The position numbers were made by a program, and so were the translations under genes. The notes below the pieces were generated by a model that was not told the DNA's origin, did no database searches, and worked only from the letters and a program-made list of their open reading frames with translations. Positions 1-5,963 of a DNA stretch of 8,532 nt are shown here, in pieces (within the stretch, counting starts at the first letter, position 1; each line of letters opens with the position of its first letter). Source of the stretch: CBFCZU01 sp965602635 (GTDB taxonomy: Bacteria > Planctomycetota > Phycisphaerae > SM23-33); contig CBFCZU010000186.1 of assembly GCA_965602635.1 (NCBI GenBank), positions 1 through 8,532 of the forward strand, given 5' to 3'.

Positions 1-76
1 CCCAAGTTCCAGTTGATGATTTGCCGTAATCTCCCGCTTGTCAAGGAACCTACGTCCATTCCAGCGGTGCGCGCAC
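1..76. repeat. Left arm of a large imperfect inverted repeat flanking the insertion sequence
   Basis: This non-coding left flank matches, in inverted orientation and the same order, the DNA on the far side of the insertion sequence. AAGTTCCAG (4-12) is the exact reverse complement of CTGGAACTT at 1969-1977, and CCC (1-3) pairs with GGG (1979-1981) across a one-base bulge. TGATTTGCCGTAA (17-29) matches the complement of 1942-1955 with one mismatch and one gap. TTCCAGCG (59-66) matches the complement of 1904-1911 at 7 of 8 bases, and GCGCAC (71-76) pairs exactly with GTGCGC at 1901-1906. Spacing differs by a few bases between blocks. The match may continue beyond the left window edge. No supported gene lies here; open frames exist on both strands but none is recognisable. 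Confidence 0.5.
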
Positions 77-84
77 TGGGTACA
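77..84. repeat. Direct repeat TGGGTACA, left copy (candidate target-site duplication)
   Basis: The octamer TGGGTACA occurs here and again in the same orientation at 1890-1897, bracketing the transposase gene. It is the best candidate for a duplicated target site. The support is that joining the flanks through one copy restores a hairpin with the octamer in its loop. An 8-base match between two flanks of about 100 bp can arise by chance at roughly the 10-15% level, so the call is tentative. Confidence 0.4.
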
Positions 85-1889
85 ATCCCGGGCGCGCCCT
101 ACAGGCTTACACCCAACAGCGAGAACGCACGCGTCTGCAAGGGCGTCGGCCGGGTGGTCTTCTCGAACGGCTCGGCGCCCGACAGCTTCGGCTGAATGCG
201 GTTCTTCGTGATCGTCGCCAAGTCGGCCAGCAGCGTCTGGAAGCTGTGGACCGGTTCGTCGTCCTCCGTCCGCTTCCGCGCGGCCTTGCGTTCCGCACGC
301 GGCGAACGTCGCGCCGGGGCCACGGGCGATGGACGCAACGCCTCGCCGGCGGCTGGGTCGTCGTCCGCGAACAGGATCGGCGCCCACGCCTGTCGCATGT
401 GCCACTCCACGTAGTAGGCCAGCATGCACAGCAGCACGTGAGCCCGAACCCGGTCGGCCAGGTGATGGTGAATCGGACGCACGTGCAGGTCGACGGTCTT
501 GAGGCGGCGGAAGGCCCGTTCGGCCTCCGAGAGACCCTTGTAGGCGCCCACGAGCTGCGCCGGCTCCAGTGTCCCCTGGGGCAGGCTGCTGCGGATGACG
601 TAGAACCCGTCCAGCGCCGACTCGGCGGCGATCTTCTCCTCGTTCCGCGCGTAGCCGAACGAACGGTCAGTGATCTCGATCCGGAAGTGCTTGCCGACCT
701 TGAAGCGGTTCAGCACCTTGCCGGTGCGCAGGCCGATCTTGTCGGCCCCGCGAAGCGGACGGGACGGGCGTTCCACGGCCGCGGCGATCTTGGCCAACTC
801 TCGTTCCGTGGCGGCCAGCAACTCTTGCCGTTTGCGGCACCGCTCTGCGGCCAGCAGGGGATTGCGGCACACCACCAGTCGCTGGCCGGGATACAGCGGA
901 GAAGAGATCTCCGCCAGGTCCCGCTGGTCGAACAACGACGGCTGGAGACTGCCCTCCGCCACCAGCTTCCGGATCGCCGGCGCGCGAAGCGCCGTGATCC
1001 AGTCCAGCCCCTCGATCCCGTGCAAGTCCTCGCGAATCCGGGCCTCGGTGATCATCCCGCGGTCGCCCACCAGCACCACGCGCCGCAGGCCGAACCGCCC
1101 GCGGATCTTGCGGACCTGCGCGGCCAGCGTCGCCGGATCGCCGACCTGGCCCTCGAAGACCTCCACGGCCACCGGTCGGCCCTCCACGTCGCACAACAGC
1201 CCGATGACGATCTGGAGCTTGTCCTTCTTGCTGTCGCGGCTGTGCCCGAACTGCGCCAGCGGACAGGTCTTGCCCTCGAAGTACGTGCTGGTCACGTCGT
1301 AGAGCACCAGCGTCGCGTTGCGTAGATGCCGCGTGCCCAAGGCGTCTTCGATCCCCCCCTGGCGGCCCAGGAGCCAGTCCATCGCGGCATACAGGTCGTC
1401 TGCGGTCGCCTCGCAGACGCTCAACACCTCGGCAAGCGAACTGAAGGCCGTCTCGCCGGACAGGCCTCTCGCGGTGGCCAGCTTCGAGCGCGGATCGATC
1501 ACCCGCGCGACGATCATCGCCACCACCAGGTTTCGCTGGCGGCTGGGGCGCCGGGCGAGCAGCCTGTCCAGGCCGACCTTCCGCAACGTGCCCAGCGTGG
1601 CGGCGACGTGGCCGTGGGGCAGGCTGCGGAGGATGTCGAAGTCGGGCAGGTCCTCGAGGACCTTCCCGCCCTTGAGCAGCTTGCGGAGGCCATCGACGAC
1701 ATCGGGCGGCCAGTGGGACAGGTTGGCCAGCGTTCGCTTGCGGACTTTGCCGCCCTGGCGGAAGGATTCCCGCAGGAGAATGCAGGGCGGCGACGATCGG
1801 TTGGGGACGGTCTCAATGTACATGGCCACGATAGTGGCGTTCTGTCATCCATGAGTCAAGCCTATAATGAAGAAAAACCCTAATTTACA
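85..1889 (-). mobile_element. IS1634-family insertion sequence (limits approximate)
   Basis: A single-gene insertion sequence of about 1.8 kb, identified by its transposase (99-1823, minus strand). The limits given are the bases inside the TGGGTACA direct repeats. Terminal inverted repeats are poor at these exact ends. A subterminal inverted pair is visible: TACAGGCTT (100-108) against the complement of 1858-1866, TATAGGCTT, one mismatch. AGAACGC follows on both sides, about 13-14 bases further in. The 10-bp palindrome GGGCGCGCCC (90-99) ends at the transposase stop codon. The strip 1855-1889 is clearly more AT-rich than the rest of the window, as expected for a transposase promoter region. 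An alternative outer right end at 2025-2032 is discussed in the findings. Confidence 0.65.
99..1823 (-). CDS. IS1634-family DDE transposase, intact
   Basis: Transposase of 574 residues that would cut and rejoin the ends of its own element. The IS1634 branch of the IS4-like DDE superfamily is recognised from several features: an N-terminal MYIETVPNRSSPP segment, a central LYDVTSTYFEG motif, GDRGM, and YKGLSEAERAFRRLK followed by HVRPIHHHLADRVRAHVLL. The presumed catalytic residues are D176, D254 and E435, with K442 giving the E(6)K signature. Between the second D and E lies the long beta-rich insertion usual in this group. The C-terminal part (about 485-530) is charged and low in complexity. 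I chose ATG at 1823 because family members start at this motif; a GTG two codons upstream (1829) is also in frame. There is no clear Shine-Dalgarno sequence. TTGACT on the minus strand at 1859-1854 could be a -35 box, but the -10 at the expected distance is weak. No frameshift or internal stop is seen, so the gene looks functional. Confidence 0.93.
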   Translation of the reverse strand: MYIETVPNRSSPPCILLRESFRQGGKVRKRTLANLSHWPPDVVDGLRKLLKGGKVLEDLPDFDILRSLPHGHVAATLGTLRKVGLDRLLARRPSRQRNLVVAMIVARVIDPRSKLATARGLSGETAFSSLAEVLSVCEATADDLYAAMDWLLGRQGGIEDALGTRHLRNATLVLYDVTSTYFEGKTCPLAQFGHSRDSKKDKLQIVIGLLCDVEGRPVAVEVFEGQVGDPATLAAQVRKIRGRFGLRRVVLVGDRGMITEARIREDLHGIEGLDWITALRAPAIRKLVAEGSLQPSLFDQRDLAEISSPLYPGQRLVVCRNPLLAAERCRKRQELLAATERELAKIAAAVERPSRPLRGADKIGLRTGKVLNRFKVGKHFRIEITDRSFGYARNEEKIAAESALDGFYVIRSSLPQGTLEPAQLVGAYKGLSEAERAFRRLKTVDLHVRPIHHHLADRVRAHVLLCMLAYYVEWHMRQAWAPILFADDDPAAGEALRPSPVAPARRSPRAERKAARKRTEDDEPVHSFQTLLADLATITKNRIQPKLSGAEPFEKTTRPTPLQTRAFSLLGVSL

Positions 1890-1897
1890 TGGGTACA
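1890..1897. repeat. Direct repeat TGGGTACA, right copy (candidate target-site duplication)
   Basis: Same octamer and same orientation as 77-84. It sits between the AT-rich transposase leader and the GC-rich inverted-repeat arm that follows, which is where a composition break would be expected at the edge of an inserted element. A third copy in inverted orientation (TGTACCCA) is found at 2025-2032. Confidence 0.4.
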
Positions 1898-1981
1898 CAC
1901 GTGCGCCGGAAAGCGCACGCATCTTGCGGCCAGACAGCCGCTTATGGCAGAATCACCCCCCGGAAAGGCTGGAACTTCGGG
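1898..1981. repeat. Right arm of the large imperfect inverted repeat
   Basis: Partner of the left arm at 1-76. Paired blocks are GTGCGC (1901-1906), CGCCGGAA (1904-1911, which overlaps the first and so is an alternative pairing), TTATGGCAGAATCA (1942-1955) and CTGGAACTT (1969-1977) with GGG (1979-1981). This arm also has local hairpins of its own. CGTGCGC/GCGCACG (1900-1906 with 1913-1919) form a perfect 7-bp stem around the loop CGGAAA. GCGGC/GCCGC (1926-1930 with 1937-1941) form a 5-bp stem around a 6-base loop. None is followed by a T-run, so these do not look like intrinsic terminators. Confidence 0.5.
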
Positions 1982-2146
1982 CTAGCGGAAATGAGCCGCC
2001 TGTCGGCCGATTGCCGCTAGAGGCTGTACCCAAGCAGTTTTCCGACGCATACTGGGCCACTCCAGAGCCTTCGGAAGATGTCGATGGCCGGACCTATGGG
2101 CGTCGGACAGCACAGAACACCTCCGATGGCAATCTGTTGTAAGTCC
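1982..2146. other. Non-coding stretch with further inverted repeats; no supported gene
   Basis: Together with the right arm and the transposase leader this completes about 320 bp without a supported gene between the transposase and the lipoprotein gene. CTAGCGG (1982-1988) and CCGCTAG (2014-2020) are exact inverted repeats 25 bases apart, and GCCG/CGGC (1995-1998 with 2004-2007) form a smaller stem inside them. TGTACCCA (2025-2032) is the reverse complement of the octamer bordering the insertion sequence. A plus-strand frame of 91 codons (1867-2142) crosses the region and a minus-strand frame overlaps it. Neither has a recognisable motif or ribosome binding site, and the plus-strand frame would cross the element border. 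The DNA between about 2033 and 2175 replaces what should be the 3' part of the lipoprotein gene, and its origin is unknown. Confidence 0.5.
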
Positions 2147-2623
2147 TTACCGCACCGTCGTGACGGGATTATTCGGGGGGACAACGGTCCGCAGGGCCGA
2201 CCACGCGGCGATGTCCCTGGGGTGCTCGGCGTCGCCGCTGCCGGTCGCCTGGATATATAGAATGGTGACGTAGCGGACCGCGGAGTCGGTCCTGGTGTAC
2301 TCGTAGTCGATCTTGAGGTCGCCCCGGAAGCTGCGCTTCGTCCAGAGCACCGCATGGCAGGCGTCGTCGCCGGCCGTCGGGCCCGCTGTGAATGTCATGC
2401 CGTCGGGCCCGTTGGTCACCGTGGCCTTTCGGCCGTCGAGGAACCACGTATCCTGCCAGTTGCCCGTGCAGCGGTCGTGAAGGACCTGCCGCCATTCGGT
2501 CCCGGCCAGTTCCTGGTATCTTGCCATCGCATCGATCTCCGTGGCGGTTTCAACCCCGGCACACCCGCCCAGGGACCCCAGGGCCGACAAGACGCAGAAG
2601 GTCCCGACGCTCACTCGCTTCAT
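2147..2623 (-). CDS. DUF1961/YesU-like secreted lipoprotein, C-terminally truncated
   Basis: Predicted outer-surface or periplasmic lipoprotein of 158 residues. The start at 2623 is set by GAGGAG at 2634-2629, 5 bases before the ATG, and by a lipoprotein signal peptide beginning MKRVSVG with lipobox LGGC, lipidated Cys 21. An in-frame start 9 codons upstream would bury the signal peptide. The mature part (about 42-147) resembles DUF1961, the concanavalin-like family of B. subtilis YesU, found in pectin and other glycan loci. Segments noted are GPDGMTFTAGP, HAVLWTKRSFRGDLKIDYEYTR and ILYIQATGSG. I judge the family by pattern, not by a search; DUF6250 or another lectin-like family is possible. 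Family proteins are usually well over 200 residues and carry more beta strands after the WSALRTV position. Here the frame runs into VPPNNPVTTVR and stops, so the last third seems lost. The gene lies 27 bp after the lyase gene and is probably cotranscribed with it. Confidence 0.72.
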   Translation of the reverse strand: MKRVSVGTFCVLSALGSLGGCAGVETATEIDAMARYQELAGTEWRQVLHDRCTGNWQDTWFLDGRKATVTNGPDGMTFTAGPTAGDDACHAVLWTKRSFRGDLKIDYEYTRTDSAVRYVTILYIQATGSGDAEHPRDIAAWSALRTVVPPNNPVTTVR

Positions 2624-2628
2624 GGTTT

Positions 2629-2634
2629 CTCCTC
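2629..2634 (-). promoter_or_regulatory. Shine-Dalgarno sequence of the lipoprotein gene
   Basis: GAGGAG on the minus strand, 5 bases before the ATG at 2623. It decides the start: the upstream in-frame ATG (2650) has no comparable site and would extend the protein in front of its signal peptide. Confidence 0.7.
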
Positions 2635-2650
2635 TGTCTCTGGGCGACAA

Positions 2651-5600
2651 CTAACGTCCCCTGCGCCAGGCGTCCAGTTGGCCGGGCTTGCAGAAGCCCA
2701 CAGACCAGGCATCGCCGTTGAGTGATCCGATGGGGAACTGCATTCCAGCACCGTTGAATGTCACCGGCTGCGACGGGGTGAAGGCGAACGCCAGGTTCCA
2801 CTTCGCGCCGGGGAAGGCCAGCTCGGCGGCGGCTGCCTTTAGCTTCGTGCCGGGCTTCGCCTCAACCTCCTTGCCGCCGGCGTCCACCGCGATGATCCGC
2901 GCCCAGGTGGGCTCGCCCCGCGGTGAGGTCCACCGGCCCGGCACGGTGAAGTGCGTCGGGTCGAACCGTGTCCACCCGGAATCCATTCGCGTGGCGATGC
3001 GGTCGGGCTTGAAGCTCATCCGGTAGCGGCAGGTGCCATAGGCACTGGGCGCTCCGGTCAGGGCCGCGGGGACCGATGACGGCCAGGTGTAGTTGTTCGT
3101 ACAGCCGTCGAAGAGCCAGGGCTTCTTCCCGTCGGAGAAGGTGAACAGCGGCCTGCCTTCCAGCCGTACGGCGCCGTCGTCATCGGCCAGGTAGCGGGTC
3201 AGGCCGCTGTCCATGTCCATGTCGACGACGTATCGCGGGGCGCTGACCCGGAAGACATTGCGCTTCGGATGCCGGTATACGTACTCCAGGACGGGGCCGA
3301 CGACGAGGTGGAGCGGCAAAGCGGCGGTGCGGACCTCCCGCGCGATTCTCCCGGCGCGATAGCTGACGCGGTACGGGATAAGCCATTTGCCCTGCGCGGC
3401 ATCTTTGCCCGCGATGCACGTGACTTGCACTTGCGCCGTCGCGCCCGGCGGGAGGGGGCCGAACTGCGGCGCGGCAGGCTCAACCGTCACCCCCGCCGGC
3501 AGCTCGAAGGCCAGGGTGCCGGTAATGCTCTGCTTCAGCGTGTTCTTCACGGTGAAGGTCACTGCCCGGCGTTCACCTCGCGCGAGGCGGGCGACGGCGG
3601 CGTTCGGGGTGACCGGGAAAGGACACTCCGGCTCAACCAGGGCAGTCTGCGCCTCGGGCAGGGTCCCGAAGACCAGATAGTCGCCTGCCACTTTCGCCCG
3701 GGCTGGCTGGCCGTTCAAGGTAAGCGCCGCTTTGGCGGCTGGGATGCGCAAGCCGGTCCACCCGCCGCGAGCCACGGCCGCGCCGTCTTCGCGCACGCGC
3801 AGGTAGCCGTAGTCCTTGAAGGCGACGCGCGTCTTCGGGTCATCGGCCGCCGCCAGCACGTGCTCCGGCTTGTCTGGTTGCGGCCGGAACGAGACGGCGG
3901 CGTAGTCGGTGTAGTCGGCAGCCTTCACGCGCACCAGGAGGGCGCGTTCGGACTGCGCCAGCCTGGTGACTTCCGTGATCTGGGGCTTGGCCGCGTTGGC
4001 ATGCGGTTCGTGCGTGGCGACGAAGACCGTCCGCCGAACACCCGCCCGCCGGACGATCAGCATGCCCAGCCGATCGAAGGTGCGTTTCACCTGCTTGCCC
4101 AACTCGATGCCGGAGATGCCGTGGGTGACCAGTGTCTTCGACTCGCCGGCCATGGTGACGCGCACGGCGGCCGTGTGATCGTACCACTCGGGGCCGAACT
4201 TGCCCTTCCGGCTGCCCGGCTGCTCCTTGATCACGAAGTCCAGCGCCCAGGGCTTGTCGGTGGTCATCGCCCGCCGATCGCTGACCAGCCAGAAGCGCCT
4301 GTCCAAGGCATCTGACGGCTTGAACAGGTCGGGTTGGGCCGGCCGAGGCATCCCGAAGCTGTGCAGCAGGTAGTCGTAGACGCGCGGAGTCGGGCTGGCG
4401 GCGTAGAAGACATCCAGCAGGTACTCCCGGGTCAGCAGCAGCACGCGCGTCTGGTCGACCTTCTCGAAGACGCCGGACGCCGACGTCGCCAGGTACTTCA
4501 TCTCCGGCGTGAAGGCATGGCGAACGTCGCAGTCCCGCACGCTGCCGGTATCGCCTTCATCGACCATGAGCCCATTGTGGGCGATGGTGTTTCGCGTCCA
4601 GCCGATGTTGGCATTCTCGTACTGGATCGCGTTGTAGTCAGGGTACAGCAGCCGGCCTGCTCCGTGGAATATGATGCTGAACTTGTCGCTGTGATCGTGG
4701 CCGTAGCCTTTGGTCATGAGCTGGAAGGCCACCGGCGCGTCACTCTTCCAGTACGCCGGGGACTCCTCCGCGCGCAGGATGGCCAGTCCATAATCGGGCC
4801 AGATCTTCGAGGGTGCGGCGGGCAGCTCGATCTTCTCCGGCAGCGGACGCCGGTCGATGAGCGTGGGCCTGTAGTCCGGGACCATCGCGACGAACGGCGC
4901 CAGGCGCGGGTCGCCCGATGCATTGTACGCCGCGACGAGGGCCTTGGTGCCGTCGAGCGCCGCCCCGGCCGGATTGACAAGGAACAGGTCATGCATCGCG
5001 TTGGTAGCGCCGTCGCCGTAGGTGACGAGGCGGACCTGGCCACGCCCGAAGCCGGTGCGCTCGATCGGGTAGGCCGTGTCGATGTAGTAGTCCATCAGTC
5101 CCTTCGGGCTGCCGCCGTTGGGGGCCTCGGCGGACCACCAGTCCTTGCCGTCGTACAGCGAGCGATACCGCGAGACCATGGCCATGCAGTAGATGTCGGT
5201 ATGCGCGAAGGGATAGATCGGCGCTTCGTGCCAGGGCCCCCCGTCCTTGAGCATGCGGTTGAGCACGTGGAAGTACCCGCCGATCGAGGATCCCGGCTTG
5301 CGGTGGAAGCCCCAATCGATCAGTTCCCTTTCCTGAAGGGCCAGCCCGGCAAATGCGACGATGGCGGTAGGCTTGAACACCAGGTTGGGTGTCTGCCCCC
5401 ACCGGTCCATGCAGCGCATCTTGAAGTGCATGAAGGCGGAGATGCCCTGCTGTATCTCGCGGCGGGCCGCCGGCTCTAAGCCGTTGTAGACCCAGTCAAA
5501 GGCGATATGCGGGCTGAAATCCGTATCATAGAAGACGTCGCTCAGGTGCGGCACCCCGGCCTTGAAGAAGGTGGGACTATTGAGGGCAGCCCGAGCGCGC

Positions 5601-5920
5601 CTCGTCGTTCCGGAGTTGGCGCCGAACCGCTTCAGCAGCCATTTCTGCGCGATCGGCACATACTCCGGGGCGCCGTCCAGCGCGTACAGGAACGCAGCCA
5701 GGAACCCATCGCCCTTGCCGGCGGCCTTCTGGATGCGGGCGTAATCCGCCTTCGCCCACTCCTGGGTGGCGATCAACTGCTGGATGCGCGCCCGCTCCTC
5801 GGCGGGCATGAAGAACGGGCGCCCGTGCGTTGGGGCATCGCTCGCCGCTTCCGAGGTCGCGGGCCCGCAGAACATCACCAGGATCAACGTCAACGCGGGA
5901 TATGACCGACCGATGAACAT
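2651..5920 (-). CDS. Secreted heparinase II/III-type polysaccharide lyase with long C-terminal extension
   Basis: Exported protein of 1089 residues, probably cleaving a uronic-acid polysaccharide by beta-elimination; the substrate cannot be read from sequence. Residues 1-25 form a signal peptide (hydrophobic core ALTLILVMF, likely cleavage near SEA). Residues about 30-360 look like the alpha/alpha-toroid part of the family. There PWHEAPIYPFAHTDIY supplies candidate active-site residues H231, E232 and Y236. The heparinase II/III beta-sheet part follows, with GYGHDHSDKFSIIFHGAGR (H408, D409, H410, D412) and RNTIAHNGLMVDEG (H448), the usual histidine/aspartate signature. Residues about 766-860 resemble an NEW3/CARDB-like Ig-type domain (VTFTVKN, then LPPGATAQVQV). 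Residues about 880-1089 are beta-rich and I do not recognise them. Family lyases are often 600-800 residues, so the extension is large. The start at 5920 is set by AAGGAG 8 bases upstream; an in-frame start at 5941 would put seven extra residues before the signal peptide. It lies 43 bp after the SUMF1-domain gene. Confidence 0.87.
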   Translation of the reverse strand: MFIGRSYPALTLILVMFCGPATSEAASDAPTHGRPFFMPAEERARIQQLIATQEWAKADYARIQKAAGKGDGFLAAFLYALDGAPEYVPIAQKWLLKRFGANSGTTRRARAALNSPTFFKAGVPHLSDVFYDTDFSPHIAFDWVYNGLEPAARREIQQGISAFMHFKMRCMDRWGQTPNLVFKPTAIVAFAGLALQERELIDWGFHRKPGSSIGGYFHVLNRMLKDGGPWHEAPIYPFAHTDIYCMAMVSRYRSLYDGKDWWSAEAPNGGSPKGLMDYYIDTAYPIERTGFGRGQVRLVTYGDGATNAMHDLFLVNPAGAALDGTKALVAAYNASGDPRLAPFVAMVPDYRPTLIDRRPLPEKIELPAAPSKIWPDYGLAILRAEESPAYWKSDAPVAFQLMTKGYGHDHSDKFSIIFHGAGRLLYPDYNAIQYENANIGWTRNTIAHNGLMVDEGDTGSVRDCDVRHAFTPEMKYLATSASGVFEKVDQTRVLLLTREYLLDVFYAASPTPRVYDYLLHSFGMPRPAQPDLFKPSDALDRRFWLVSDRRAMTTDKPWALDFVIKEQPGSRKGKFGPEWYDHTAAVRVTMAGESKTLVTHGISGIELGKQVKRTFDRLGMLIVRRAGVRRTVFVATHEPHANAAKPQITEVTRLAQSERALLVRVKAADYTDYAAVSFRPQPDKPEHVLAAADDPKTRVAFKDYGYLRVREDGAAVARGGWTGLRIPAAKAALTLNGQPARAKVAGDYLVFGTLPEAQTALVEPECPFPVTPNAAVARLARGERRAVTFTVKNTLKQSITGTLAFELPAGVTVEPAAPQFGPLPPGATAQVQVTCIAGKDAAQGKWLIPYRVSYRAGRIAREVRTAALPLHLVVGPVLEYVYRHPKRNVFRVSAPRYVVDMDMDSGLTRYLADDDGAVRLEGRPLFTFSDGKKPWLFDGCTNNYTWPSSVPAALTGAPSAYGTCRYRMSFKPDRIATRMDSGWTRFDPTHFTVPGRWTSPRGEPTWARIIAVDAGGKEVEAKPGTKLKAAAAELAFPGAKWNLAFAFTPSQPVTFNGAGMQFPIGSLNGDAWSVGFCKPGQLDAWRRGR

Positions 5921-5928
5921 GGTACGTA

Positions 5929-5934
5929 CTCCTT
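5929..5934 (-). promoter_or_regulatory. Shine-Dalgarno sequence of the lyase gene
   Basis: AAGGAG on the minus strand, 8 bases before the ATG at 5920. It supports this start over the in-frame candidate at 5941, which lies upstream of the site. Confidence 0.75.
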
Positions 5935-5963
5935 GGCGCAATGCGCTCGGGCGTGTTGCTGGT

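Noticed and set aside
246..1325. Plus-strand open frame of 359 codons opposite the transposase
   Set aside because: Antisense shadow of a recognised transposase; no motif, no ribosome binding site.
1982..2020. Integron attC site
   Set aside because: The stem is present but I could not find the paired R'/R'' core boxes of the GTTRRRY type, and there is no integrase or gene cassette nearby.
1867..2142. Plus-strand open frame of 91 codons between transposase and lipoprotein gene
   Set aside because: It would start inside the transposase leader and run across the candidate element border and several inverted repeats. There is no family motif and no Shine-Dalgarno sequence.
3269..5479. Plus-strand open frames of 348 and 381 codons opposite the lyase
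   Set aside because: Antisense shadows with compositional bias only; the minus-strand frame has the signal peptide and the lyase motifs.
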